Assembly (NCBI GenBank): GCA_045545735.1
Contig: JAZQBM010000001.1
Location: 186,001-250,000 of the forward strand
Reading direction: 5' to 3'
From: Fimenecus sp045545735
GTDB lineage: Bacteria > Bacillota > Clostridia > Oscillospirales > Acutalibacteraceae
DNA: 64,000 nt
The position numbers and the translations under genes are program-made. Positions 18,018 through 27,196 of this stretch are shown here, piece after piece. Each line of letters starts with the position of its first letter. Position 1 is the stretch's first letter. Under the pieces are notes generated by a model. The model was not told the DNA's origin. It did no database searches and saw nothing but the letters and a program-made list of their open reading frames with translations.

Positions 18018-18949
18018 GTTATCATTTAGGGATTGACACGAGTAACTACACAACTTCTGTTGCGATTTATGATGATATAAAAAACACGGTGATTAGTCAT
18101 AAGAAACTTTTACCTGTAAAATTAGGTGAAAAAGGCATAAGACAAAGTGACGCAGTGTTTCATCATACAGTTCAGTTGCCACAATTAATTAATGATTTAA
18201 CAATTAATTTTAAAGACGAAATATCAAGTGTTGGTGTTTCTATAAAGCCGTGCAATGAAGATGGTTCATATATGCCTTGTTTTTTAACGGGAGTTTCTGT
18301 TGCCGAAGCAGTTTCGTCTTTTATGCAAATTCCATTACACAAATTTTCGCATCAAGATGGTCATATTGCTGCCGCTTTGTATTCTGCAAATAAATTTGAT
18401 TTAATTTTTAATAATTTTTTTGCTTTTCACATTTCAGGCGGTACATCTCAAGTTCTTAAAGTTACACCACATAGTAAATATTTCAAAACTGAAATCATAT
18501 CAGATTCTCTTGATTTAAAAGCGGGACAAGCCATTGACAGAGTAGGTGTTATGCTTGGTCTTGCATTTCCTTGTGGTCCTGAACTTGAAAATTTAGCTTT
18601 GAAAAGTAATTTGCCGCTAAAAAAAGAAAAAGTATTTCGCCGTGATGGAAAATTCAGTCTTTCAGGTGTTGAAAATAAGTGCAAAAAAATGTTTGACGAT
18701 GGTTATAAACGTGAAGATATTGCATTTTATTGTATAAATTATATTCGTTCAGCACTTGATGATACCGTTAATGAAATTGTTTCAAAATATGGCGATTCAC
18801 CTTTGATTTTTTCTGGTGGAGTAATGTCAAATTCGATTATACGAAATGATTTCTCAAACCGATATAACGCATATTTTGCAGAACCACAATATTCTTCCGA
18901 TAACGCTTGTGGCATAGCAATTTTATCTTCAATTTGTAATAAGGAATAA
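18014..18949 (+). CDS. TsaD/Kae1-like paralog (peptidase M22 family)
   Basis: A 311-residue ASKHA-fold protein of the Kae1/TsaD superfamily, not the canonical TsaD. Metal ligands HQDGH (H-x3-H) and SSDNACGIA are kept, as are ISGGTSQVL, FSLSGVENKC and FSGGVMSN. Canonical TsaD makes t6A on tRNA with TsaB/C/E; this shorter paralog, common at this place in clostridial nusB-xseA operons, has no firmly known substrate. It starts in the last codons of nusB (ATGA overlap) and is followed closely by xseA. I would not call it tsaD without an alignment showing that the genome lacks another copy. Confidence 0.82.
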   Translation: MSYHLGIDTSNYTTSVAIYDDIKNTVISHKKLLPVKLGEKGIRQSDAVFHHTVQLPQLINDLTINFKDEISSVGVSIKPCNEDGSYMPCFLTGVSVAEAVSSFMQIPLHKFSHQDGHIAAALYSANKFDLIFNNFFAFHISGGTSQVLKVTPHSKYFKTEIISDSLDLKAGQAIDRVGVMLGLAFPCGPELENLALKSNLPLKKEKVFRRDGKFSLSGVENKCKKMFDDGYKREDIAFYCINYIRSALDDTVNEIVSKYGDSPLIFSGGVMSNSIIRNDFSNRYNAYFAEPQYSSDNACGIAILSSICNKE

Positions 18950-18954
18950 TTTAA

Positions 18955-20151
18955 ATGCAATCACCATTGATTTTAACTGTTACACAATTGAATACTTATG
19001 CAAAATCAGTTATTGAGCAAAATGTTACGCTCAGTAATGTATTTGTAGTGGGCGAAATTTCAAATTTTGTTGACCATTACCGAAGCGGTCATCTTTATAT
19101 GAGTATTAAAGACAATCAATCTGTTATAAGTGCAGTTATGTTTGCCGGAAATGCCTCAAGACTTAAATTTAAACCTGAAAACGGTATGTCAGTTATAATT
19201 CGTGGTAGAGTTTCGATTTATGAGCGTGATGGCAGATATCAGCTTTATATTGATGATATGCAACCTGACGGAATTGGTGCTTTAGCAGTTGCTTTTGAGC
19301 AAATGAAAGAAAAACTTTCAAAAGCAGGTTTGTTTGATAATGAACATAAAATGCGAATACCCGAATGTCCTGAAAAAATTGGTGTTATTTCTTCGCCGAC
19401 GGGTGCAGCTTTTCAAGACGTACTCAATGTTCTCAAAAGACGCTTTCCAATAGCAGAAGTTGTTTTTGCGGGTGTTCAGGTTCAAGGAGATAGTGCTGTA
19501 CCAACAATTATTGATGCAATAAAAAAACTTAACCAAACTGATGTTGCCGTTATTATTATTGCACGTGGTGGTGGCTCGGCGGAGGATTTGTGGCCATTTA
19601 ATGATGAAAAACTTGCATATGCAATATATGAATCTCAAATTCCTATTATTTCAGGTGTAGGTCACGAAACTGATTTTACAATCTGTGATTTTGTTGCAGA
19701 TTTAAGAGCACCAACGCCATCTGTTGCAGCAGAATTAGCTGTTCCCGATATTCGTGAACAAAAAAATTATATTTCTTCACTTAAAAACGCGATAGATAAT
19801 GCGATTGAAAGTGATATTAAAGAAAAACAATACAATCTTGAACAACTTGCAAAATCTTCAGTACTTAAAAATCCCCAAAATATTATAAATAATTGTGAGC
19901 TGTATCTTGATACTTTAGTTTCAAAATTAAATGCTAATTTCAAAGATATATTTACCAAATATTCGTCAGATTTTGCTATGATTTGTTCAAAACTTTATTC
20001 ATTGAATCCGTTGAAAGTATTGGCTCGTGGTTATTCAATCGCGAAAAAAGACGATAATATAATTGTAAATTCAAAAGATTTGTCAGTAGGCGACAGTATT
20101 TCAATACAATTTGCTGACGGTAATGTAAAAGCAGAAATTACTGAGGTGTAA
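18955..20151 (+). CDS. xseA: Exodeoxyribonuclease VII large subunit
   Basis: A 398-residue large subunit of ExoVII, degrading single-stranded DNA from both ends. N-terminal OB-fold (about 1-100, VGEISNFVDHYRSGHLY), catalytic core with GVISSPTGAAFQD, ARGGGSAEDLWPFNDE and GVGHETDFTICDFVADLRAPTPS, then a long coiled-coil region and the C-terminal LARGYSI repeat. AAGGA precedes the ATG. Small subunit follows two bases later. Confidence 0.97.
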   Translation: MQSPLILTVTQLNTYAKSVIEQNVTLSNVFVVGEISNFVDHYRSGHLYMSIKDNQSVISAVMFAGNASRLKFKPENGMSVIIRGRVSIYERDGRYQLYIDDMQPDGIGALAVAFEQMKEKLSKAGLFDNEHKMRIPECPEKIGVISSPTGAAFQDVLNVLKRRFPIAEVVFAGVQVQGDSAVPTIIDAIKKLNQTDVAVIIIARGGGSAEDLWPFNDEKLAYAIYESQIPIISGVGHETDFTICDFVADLRAPTPSVAAELAVPDIREQKNYISSLKNAIDNAIESDIKEKQYNLEQLAKSSVLKNPQNIINNCELYLDTLVSKLNANFKDIFTKYSSDFAMICSKLYSLNPLKVLARGYSIAKKDDNIIVNSKDLSVGDSISIQFADGNVKAEITEV

Positions 20152-20153
20152 TT

Positions 20154-20348
20154 ATGAAAATAACATATGAACAAGCTACAAAAAGGCTTGAAGAAATAGT
20201 TTTCAAACTTGAAGAAGGCTCAATGCCACTTGAAGAATCAATGAAACTTTATGAGGAAGGCGTAAAACTTTCTGAATTCTGTATGCAGAAATTAAATGAT
20301 GCAAAACAGAAAATTATTGATATAAACGAGGTCAAGAATAATGACTGA
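20154..20348 (+). CDS. xseB: Exodeoxyribonuclease VII small subunit
   Basis: A 64-residue helical hairpin protein typical of XseB (EQATKRLEEIVFKLEEG, LEESMKLYEEGVKL) that coats the coiled coil of the large subunit. GAGGTG lies just upstream, in the xseA 3' end; it overlaps ispA by eight bases. Confidence 0.96.
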   Translation: MKITYEQATKRLEEIVFKLEEGSMPLEESMKLYEEGVKLSEFCMQKLNDAKQKIIDINEVKNND

Positions 20349-21222
20349 TATAGCTATTTACATTGACAAACAAGCTCAAGCTATTTCAAACCGACTTGAA
20401 GAATTACTTTCTGAAAATTTGCATTCAGTTGTACTTGATGCAATGAAATACAGTGTTTCTAATGGTGGAAAAAGAATAAGACCCATTCTCGCTATTGAAT
20501 TTGCAAAAGTATGTGGTGGTAATGTTGATACCGCACTTGATTTTGGTTGTGCAGTAGAAATGATTCACACCTATTCATTAATTCACGACGACTTGCCTTG
20601 TATGGATAATGATGATATGCGTCGCGGTAAACCATCTTGTCATATTGCTTTCGGTGAAGAAAACGCTTTGTTAGCAGGTGATGCATTATTAACAGAGGCG
20701 TTCACTACATTAGCAAAATCTAAAGATGTGCCATCAGATAATGTTGTACGTGCAGTTTCATATCTTTCTTCTTTCGCAGGAATTAATGGTATGGTTGGCG
20801 GTCAGGTACTTGATTTGCAGTTTGAAGAAATTAATCCTACAATTGAAGAAATATTGAAAATGTATTCGCTTAAAACATGTGGGCTTATTAAAGCGGCTTG
20901 TGTTTTAGGTTGCCTTACGGGTATTGACTATGATGAAAAGAAGATACAATCTGCAATAGATTATGCTGAAAATCTTGGAATTGCTTTTCAAATACAAGAC
21001 GATATTCTTGATATTGAAGGTGACGCAGTATCACTTGGAAAACCTGTTGGCAGTGATGAAAAAAATGACAAATCCACAGCAGTCAAGCATTTCGGATTAG
21101 AAAAATCTAAAATACTTGTAAAAGAATACACAGATAAAGCAATATCTGCTTTAGATATATTTGAAAATGATACTAAAACCTTAAAACAGATTGCATATAT
21201 GCTTGTAAACAGAAAAAACTGA
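20341..21222 (+). CDS. ispA: Polyprenyl (geranyl/farnesyl) diphosphate synthase
   Basis: A 293-residue trans-prenyltransferase. First aspartate-rich motif DDLPCMDNDD with the downstream RRGKPSCH, second DDILD; the short side chain pattern before the first motif suits a farnesyl product. Supplies the prenyl chain for undecaprenyl phosphate and quinone-type lipids. Lies directly before dxs, which makes the isoprenoid precursor. Confidence 0.95.
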   Translation: MTDIAIYIDKQAQAISNRLEELLSENLHSVVLDAMKYSVSNGGKRIRPILAIEFAKVCGGNVDTALDFGCAVEMIHTYSLIHDDLPCMDNDDMRRGKPSCHIAFGEENALLAGDALLTEAFTTLAKSKDVPSDNVVRAVSYLSSFAGINGMVGGQVLDLQFEEINPTIEEILKMYSLKTCGLIKAACVLGCLTGIDYDEKKIQSAIDYAENLGIAFQIQDDILDIEGDAVSLGKPVGSDEKNDKSTAVKHFGLEKSKILVKEYTDKAISALDIFENDTKTLKQIAYMLVNRKN

Positions 21223-21236
21223 TTGGAGTAAATATT

Positions 21237-23090
21237 TTGGAAAATTTTAAATTTTTAGGTAAGCTAAATTTACCTGACGATTTGAAAAAACTGAATATAA
21301 ACGAACTTGAAACTCTTGCAACTGAAATCAGAAGTAAAATGATTAAAACTGTTTCTCAAAATGGTGGTCATTTATCTTCAAATCTTGGTGTTGTTGAGTT
21401 ATCTATTGCTATGCATAAAATTTTTAACTCACCAAATGACAAGTTTGTATGGGATGTAGGTCATCAGGTATATACTCACAAAATACTTACAGGCAGAGTT
21501 GACGAGTTTGATACATTAAGAACTGAAAACGGCATTTCGGGATTCTGTGCACCCAATGAGAGTGAACACGATACTTTTTACAGTGGTCATTCAAGCACTT
21601 CAATTTCGTCTGCATTAGGTATTGCCGAAGCGAACAAACGACTTGGTAAAAATGATTATACTGTTGCGGTAATCGGCGATGGTGCACTTACAGGCGGTAT
21701 GGCTTATGAAGCACTTAACAACGCAGGTCGTTCAGGTACAAGATTAATAGTTATTCTTAATGATAATGAAATGTCCATTTCAGAAAACGTTGGCTCTATG
21801 GCTCGTTATCTTGCTGTTGTCCGTTCTAAACCCGAATACAATAAGTTGAAAGCAAAAACTGAAAATACATTGAATAAAATTCCGTTAATTGGTCATGGTA
21901 TTGCAAATATTGTTTCAAAAATTAAATCGGATATTAAATCTTCAATGTATGAAAGTACTTTCTTTGAAGATTTAGGATTTAAGTATATGGGACCTATAGA
22001 TGGCCATAATCTTGAACATTTATGTGAGGCACTTGATAGTGCTAAACTCGTAAATTCACCTGTATTATTGCATATAAGCACAGTTAAAGGCAAAGGTTAT
22101 GATTTCGCTGAAAAATCCCCAAGCACTTATCACGGAATTTCAAAGTTTAATATTGAAACAGGTGAACCCGTGTCAGGTGGTGCTAATTTCTCATCAGTAT
22201 TTGGTGATGAATTATGCGAATTGGCAAGTGAAAATAAAAAAATTTGTGCAATTACTGCCGCTATGGCATTGGGTACAGGTTTAAAAGATTTTTCAGAAAA
22301 ATTTAATGACAGGTTTTATGATGTTGGTATTGCTGAAGAACACGCTGTAACATTTGCATCAGGTCTTTCTAAAGGCGGAATGGTGCCTGTTGTTGCTCTG
22401 TATTCAACGTTTTTGCAAAGAGCATATGACCAATTAGTTCACGATGGTACCTTACAAGAACAAAAAGTAATTATCGGTGTAGACCGAGCTGGATTTGTAG
22501 GCGAAGATGGCGTTACTCATCAAGGAATTCTTGACGTTTCATTACTTAACAGTATTCCCGGCATTACAATTTACTCACCATTTACTTTTGACATAATAAG
22601 AAAAGATTTAAGAAACGCTGTAATGAATGCAGAAAATCTTACAATAATTCGTTATCCACGTGGTGGTGAAATCAAAATTCCAAGTACTTATGTAATTACA
22701 GATAACGATTTTGACTATTTTGATAACAACAGCTCAAGACTCATTATTTCTTACGGCAGAGTTACTGCAGAAGTCATAAATGCTGTCGAAATCTTAAAAG
22801 AAAAAGGAATAAATATTTCCATAATTTCATTGAATAAAATTAAGCCCATCAATGAGCAAATTCTTGATATTGCATTAAAATATAATAAAATATATTTCTA
22901 TGAAGAGTCTGTTTGTTCTGGCAGTATAGGACAAAGTTTTGCTGATATGTTACTAAATAAAAATTACAACGGTTGTTTTGAACATATTGCTATTAATGAT
23001 ACCTTTGTACCGCATGCACCAGTAAAATCATTACTTAAAAAGTATTCTTTAGATACAAACAGCATTGTAGAAAAGTTCTCGGAGAAATAA
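21237..23090 (+). CDS. dxs: 1-deoxy-D-xylulose-5-phosphate synthase
   Basis: A 617-residue thiamine-diphosphate transketolase-type enzyme condensing pyruvate and glyceraldehyde 3-phosphate, the first step of the MEP pathway. GDGALTGGMAYEALNNAG with the N of LNDNEMSIS is the ThDP/Mg site; the SGHSSTSIS and FYSGH region carry active-site histidines; GIAEEHAVTFASG and HDGTLQEQKV are in the pyrimidine domain. TTG at 21237 is the only start with a ribosome-binding site (TTGGAG). Confidence 0.97.
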   Translation: MENFKFLGKLNLPDDLKKLNINELETLATEIRSKMIKTVSQNGGHLSSNLGVVELSIAMHKIFNSPNDKFVWDVGHQVYTHKILTGRVDEFDTLRTENGISGFCAPNESEHDTFYSGHSSTSISSALGIAEANKRLGKNDYTVAVIGDGALTGGMAYEALNNAGRSGTRLIVILNDNEMSISENVGSMARYLAVVRSKPEYNKLKAKTENTLNKIPLIGHGIANIVSKIKSDIKSSMYESTFFEDLGFKYMGPIDGHNLEHLCEALDSAKLVNSPVLLHISTVKGKGYDFAEKSPSTYHGISKFNIETGEPVSGGANFSSVFGDELCELASENKKICAITAAMALGTGLKDFSEKFNDRFYDVGIAEEHAVTFASGLSKGGMVPVVALYSTFLQRAYDQLVHDGTLQEQKVIIGVDRAGFVGEDGVTHQGILDVSLLNSIPGITIYSPFTFDIIRKDLRNAVMNAENLTIIRYPRGGEIKIPSTYVITDNDFDYFDNNSSRLIISYGRVTAEVINAVEILKEKGINISIISLNKIKPINEQILDIALKYNKIYFYEESVCSGSIGQSFADMLLNKNYNGCFEHIAINDTFVPHAPVKSLLKKYSLDTNSIVEKFSEK

Positions 23091-23091
23091 T

Positions 23092-23907
23092 ATGGTTGAA
23101 AAGAAAAGACTTGATACTGTTGTAGTAGATTTAGGATTTGCTGAAACTCGTTCTAAAGCATCGGCAATCATAATGTCCGGTGAAATCTATGTAAACGGGC
23201 AAAAAGAAACTAAAGCAGGCTACGCAGTAAAAGATACCGATAAAATTGAATTTAAGGGTAAAAAAATGCCTTTTGTAAGTCGTGGCGGATACAAACTTGA
23301 AAAGGCAATGAAAACCTTTCCCATAAGTCTTGAAAACTGTATTTGCATGGATATCGGTGCATCTACGGGCGGATTTACTGATTGTATGCTTCAATGTGGT
23401 GCAAGTAAAGTTTACGCAATAGATGTTGGCTATGGTCAACTTGCTTGGAAACTTCGCACTGACGAAAGAGTAGTAAATCTTGAAAGAACTAATTTCAGAT
23501 ATCTTACAAAGGAAACAGTAACGGATGAAATAGATTTTGCAAGTATAGATGTTTCATTTATTTCACTTAGAAAGATTTTGCCTGTACTTTTTGATTTTCT
23601 AAAAGAAAATAGCAAAACTGTTGCACTTATTAAACCACAATTTGAAGCAGGTAAAGAAAAAGTCGGTAAAAAAGGTGTGGTAAAAGATATTGATACACAT
23701 AAAGAAGTAATTTCAAGTGTTGTTAATTTTGCATTTGAAACGGGTTTTTCGGTTTTAGGGCTTGATTTTTCACCTATTCGTGGACCTGAAGGGAATATCG
23801 AATATCTTGTTTATCTTTCAAAAGATAATGAAAAAGTTTTACTTATTGATAGCGATAAAATCAATGAAATCGCAGATAAATCACATGTTGAATTGAGTGG
23901 TGAGTAA
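23092..23907 (+). CDS. tlyA: TlyA-family rRNA (cytidine-2'-O)-methyltransferase
   Basis: A 271-residue protein with an N-terminal S4 RNA-binding domain (LDTVVVDLGFAETRSKA to about residue 60) and a Rossmann FtsJ-type methyltransferase domain (MDIGASTGGFTDCML is the AdoMet site). Homologs 2'-O-methylate 16S and/or 23S rRNA; some also lyse red cells, which is not predicted here. Standard member of the dxs operon. Confidence 0.94.
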   Translation: MVEKKRLDTVVVDLGFAETRSKASAIIMSGEIYVNGQKETKAGYAVKDTDKIEFKGKKMPFVSRGGYKLEKAMKTFPISLENCICMDIGASTGGFTDCMLQCGASKVYAIDVGYGQLAWKLRTDERVVNLERTNFRYLTKETVTDEIDFASIDVSFISLRKILPVLFDFLKENSKTVALIKPQFEAGKEKVGKKGVVKDIDTHKEVISSVVNFAFETGFSVLGLDFSPIRGPEGNIEYLVYLSKDNEKVLLIDSDKINEIADKSHVELSGE

Positions 23908-23908
23908 T

Positions 23909-24763
23909 TTGAAAATTGGAATTATACCTAATTTCACAAGAGAAAAAACACTTGATGTAGTAAGAAATACAGTTGAGGAACTCGAAAAATTGAATATAGA
24001 TTATTACTTTGACGTTAATTCGAAATTTGACTTCCCATTTAACATTAATCAAAAACATTTTACTGACAAAATTTTTGAAGTTGTAGATGTAATTATAGCA
24101 ATCGGCGGTGACGGTTCTTTTATTCGTACAGCGAAGCAAACAGCAGTTCACAAAAAGCCGTTACTTTGCATTAATGCGGGTAATTTAGCATTTTTAGCAG
24201 GACTTGAAGGAAATGAGTTGGGTTTAATTAAAAAACTTATTTCAGGCGATTACACGACTGACAGACGTATGATGCTTAAGGTTTCTCTTAAAGATGATAA
24301 TGGTGAAAAATTGCTTGGCTACTGCTTAAATGATGTTGCGATTGCTCGTGGGAATGAAATTAAACTTATTGATTTAGATGCGTTCTGTAATAATAGAAAA
24401 ATTAACAGTTACCGTGCTGATGGCGTAGTTATTTCAACACCAACCGGTTCAACTGCATATTCATGGTCTGCAGGCGGCCCGGTAATTGACCCGGATTTAC
24501 AATGCATTATGCTTACGCCAATTTGCACGCATTCGCCATTAAACCGTTCTCTTGTATTTAATGAAAATTCAGTAATTAGAGTTAAACCAACCGGCAATGC
24601 TCAGAAAGTATGTGTTTCTACAGATGGTGTAAAAACAATTGAATTATCACAGAACAGTGAAATTATAATTTTAAAATCTGATTATTGTGCAGAGTTTATA
24701 AGAATTAAATCAGACGAGTTTTTTGATATTCTCAACAGTAAATTATCTCAAAGGGGAATTTAA
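23909..24763 (+). CDS. nadK: NAD kinase
   Basis: A 284-residue ATP-NAD kinase forming NADP. GGDGSFIRTA is the diacylglycerol-kinase-like nucleotide site, followed by NAGNLAFLAG, and TPTGSTAYSWSAGGP is the family's conserved NAD site. TTG at 23909, one base after the tlyA stop, is chosen because GGTGAG at 23899-23904 fits it and the protein then begins KIGIIPN as in homologs; GTG at 23897 or 23900 is possible. Confidence 0.95.
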   Translation: MKIGIIPNFTREKTLDVVRNTVEELEKLNIDYYFDVNSKFDFPFNINQKHFTDKIFEVVDVIIAIGGDGSFIRTAKQTAVHKKPLLCINAGNLAFLAGLEGNELGLIKKLISGDYTTDRRMMLKVSLKDDNGEKLLGYCLNDVAIARGNEIKLIDLDAFCNNRKINSYRADGVVISTPTGSTAYSWSAGGPVIDPDLQCIMLTPICTHSPLNRSLVFNENSVIRVKPTGNAQKVCVSTDGVKTIELSQNSEIIILKSDYCAEFIRIKSDEFFDILNSKLSQRGI

Positions 24764-25210
24764 GTGAAAAAGAACAGACACGAGTTGATACTCAATTATA
24801 TTCAGAATAACAACGTTTCAACGCAGGATGAAATTATTAAAATGCTATCAGAACACGGCTTTAATGTTACACAGGCAACAATTTCACGTGATATTAAAGA
24901 ATTGAAACTTATTAAAGAACATTACGGTAAGAATAATGTAAAATATGCCGTTAGCACTAAAAAAGATAATAATGACAATATAAAAATGATTTTCGCACGT
25001 TCAGTTTTGTCTGTTGAAGTTGCAATGAATTTAATTGTTGTTAAATGTTACCCAGGTACTGCAAATGCAGCATGCGTTGCCCTTGATAGTTTACATATTC
25101 CGGGTGCTGTTGGCACAATCGCAGGTGATGACACAATCTTTACGGCTTGTGTAGATATAAATGCTGCAGTTGAAACAAAACATATTATTGAAGAAATGCT
25201 GAAAGGCTGA
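24764..25210 (+). CDS. argR: Arginine repressor ArgR/AhrC
   Basis: A 148-residue hexameric repressor. The N-terminal winged helix (TQDEIIKMLSEHGFNVTQAT, SRDIKELKLIK) binds ARG boxes; the C-terminal domain with CVALDSLHIPGAVGTIAGDDT binds arginine. Starts at GTG 24764 directly after the nadK stop with AAGGGGA upstream. It is placed before recN, as in most Firmicutes. Confidence 0.96.
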   Translation: MKKNRHELILNYIQNNNVSTQDEIIKMLSEHGFNVTQATISRDIKELKLIKEHYGKNNVKYAVSTKKDNNDNIKMIFARSVLSVEVAMNLIVVKCYPGTANAACVALDSLHIPGAVGTIAGDDTIFTACVDINAAVETKHIIEEMLKG

Positions 25211-25215
25211 TATTT

Positions 25216-26889
25216 ATGCTTTCAAATCTTAAAATATCAGATATTGCGATTATTAAAGAGGCTGTTATCGATTTTGATAACGGTCTTAATGTGTTGACGG
25301 GTGAAACTGGTGCAGGTAAATCAATTATTATTGATGCAATCAATGCGATACTTGGCGAAAGAACATCTCGTGAACTTATCAGAACAGGTAGCAATAATGC
25401 AGAAGTTTCAGCATTTTTTGAAAATATAAATAATGATGTAATTGCAATACTCAATGAATTTGGTATTGAATGCGAAGAAGATAAATCATTACTAATTTCA
25501 AGAAAGATTTCACTTGATGGTAAAAATATTTGCAAAATCAACGGTTCAAATGTAACTGTTTCAATGCTTAAAAAGATTGGACAGGCACTTATAAATGTTC
25601 ATGGTCAGATGGACAACCACAATCTTCTTAACGAAGAATTACATTATACATATATTGATGGTTTTGCAGAAAATAATGAAATTATTGAAGAATATTTATG
25701 TGCATATCACAATTATTGTAATCTTAAAAGACGATATGATAACTTAATTACAAATGAGAGTGAAAAGGCAAGGAAAATTGACCTTTTAACTTACCAAATT
25801 AAAGAAATTGAAGATGCAGGAATAAAAATAGGCGAGTGGGATGAACTTGAAAAACGCAAGAAAGTCTTGCAGAATGCCGAACAACTTCTCGCACTTGTAA
25901 ATAATGCAGTTGAAATTATAAATGGTAATGATAATTTTTCAGGTGTTGCAGATATGCTGAATACTGCATCAAATTCACTTGTCAAAGCATCTGCATTTGA
26001 TGAGAGTTTGAATTCAGTTTCTGATACTGTTGCTGAAATGTCATATAATATTGTAGATTGTGCAAGTGAACTTAACAGTTTTCTTTATTCTCTGGATGTC
26101 GACCCGAATGAACTTGATATTATTGAAGAAAGATTAGATATTTTATTCCGTCTTTCAAAGAAATATGGCAAAAACGAAGAAGAAATACTTGCATTTCTTG
26201 AAAACGCACAAAAGGAACTTGATGACATTACTTTTTCAGATAAACTCAAAGAACAACTTGAAGTTGAACTTAATGAAAAATTTAATGTATTGGACAAAGC
26301 AAGTCGTAAGTTATCTGCAAACCGTCAAAAGTACGGCGAAATCTTTATAAATAAAGTTAAAGATGAGTTGTCATTTCTTGATATGGCATCAATTTCATTT
26401 AAGATTGTTCAAAACAGAAAAGCTTTTGATGAAACAGGTGCTGACGAAATCTATTTCTTGATTTCTGCCAATGTTGGCGAAGAGCCAAAACCACTTTCAA
26501 AGATTGCTTCAGGCGGTGAATTATCAAGAATTATGCTGGCAATCAAAAATGTTTTAGCATCAAAAGACAATGTTCAAACACTCATTTTTGACGAAGTTGA
26601 TACAGGTGTGAGCGGTCGTGCGGCACAAAAAATTGGAATTAAACTTAAAGAAGTTTCTAAAAATCGACAGGTACTTTGTGTAACACATCTTGCACAAATT
26701 GCTTGTTTTGCAGATAATCATTTTTTAATTTCAAAATCTGAAAGTGATAATAAGACTTACACAGAAGTAGAAAACCTCGATAATGAGGGTAGAATTCACG
26801 AATTAGCACGAATTATTGGTGGTATTGAAGCGTCTCAAATTTCACTCGATGCTGCGGCTGAAATGATTGAAAATGCTAAAAAATATTGA
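25216..26889 (+). CDS. recN: DNA repair protein RecN
   Basis: A 557-residue SMC-like ATPase for double-strand-break repair. Walker A GETGAGKSII near residue 30, coiled-coil arms in the middle, signature SGGELSRIMLAIK and Walker B LIFDEVDTGVSG. Last gene of the block; no terminator separates it from the tyrS promoter, so read-through into the T-box is possible. Confidence 0.97.
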   Translation: MLSNLKISDIAIIKEAVIDFDNGLNVLTGETGAGKSIIIDAINAILGERTSRELIRTGSNNAEVSAFFENINNDVIAILNEFGIECEEDKSLLISRKISLDGKNICKINGSNVTVSMLKKIGQALINVHGQMDNHNLLNEELHYTYIDGFAENNEIIEEYLCAYHNYCNLKRRYDNLITNESEKARKIDLLTYQIKEIEDAGIKIGEWDELEKRKKVLQNAEQLLALVNNAVEIINGNDNFSGVADMLNTASNSLVKASAFDESLNSVSDTVAEMSYNIVDCASELNSFLYSLDVDPNELDIIEERLDILFRLSKKYGKNEEEILAFLENAQKELDDITFSDKLKEQLEVELNEKFNVLDKASRKLSANRQKYGEIFINKVKDELSFLDMASISFKIVQNRKAFDETGADEIYFLISANVGEEPKPLSKIASGGELSRIMLAIKNVLASKDNVQTLIFDEVDTGVSGRAAQKIGIKLKEVSKNRQVLCVTHLAQIACFADNHFLISKSESDNKTYTEVENLDNEGRIHELARIIGGIEASQISLDAAAEMIENAKKY

Positions 26890-26890
26890 C

Positions 26891-26918
26891 TTGACAAAAA
26901 TTTTTATTTGTGTATAAT
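26891..26918 (+). promoter_or_regulatory. Sigma-A promoter of the tyrS T-box transcript
   Basis: TTGACA (26891-26896), 16-bp spacer, TATAAT (26913-26918): both elements match the consensus fully. It starts two bases after the recN stop codon. Confidence 0.85.
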
Positions 26919-26924
26919 AATCTC

Positions 26925-27186
26925 AATGACTTTGAAGCGAAGAAGTAATAAGCCCTTTGCAGTTGCAGAGAGTGTCCGTTTGGTGTAAGGGCATACGCAA
27001 AACTTATGAAATACATCGTGGAGTTGCACTTTTGAAATAACAGTAGATAGTGTCGGGTGTACCCGTTATAGTACAGAGTAATGATAGTTACTCGTTGAGG
27101 CTGTGTTTGTGAGAATACAGTAAACTGAGGTGGTAACACGAAATCTTTTCGTCCTCTGCTTTTGGCAGGGGACTTTATTTATTTTA
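26925..27186 (+). promoter_or_regulatory. T-box riboswitch (tyrosine) upstream of tyrS
   Basis: The 307 bases between recN and tyrS hold a T-box leader. The conserved T-box AACTGAGGTGGTAACACG is at 27123-27140. A terminator follows: GTCCTCTGC (27151-27159) pairs with GCAGGGGAC (27165-27173), then TTTATTTATTTT. The specifier codon is most likely TAC at 27012-27014 (in GAAATACATCG), matching tyrosine. Uncharged tRNA-Tyr should stabilise the antiterminator and allow tyrS expression. Confidence 0.92.
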
Positions 27187-27196
27187 GGAGGATATT

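Noticed and set aside
17455..26889. OLE RNA, known from some nusB-ispA-dxs operons
   Set aside because: Genes abut or overlap throughout the operon; there is no 600-base gap to hold it.
26994..26996. TAC in GGGCATACGC as the T-box specifier
   Set aside because: It sits on the ascending side near the stem I tip; TAC at 27012 lies in the expected position and is followed by A.
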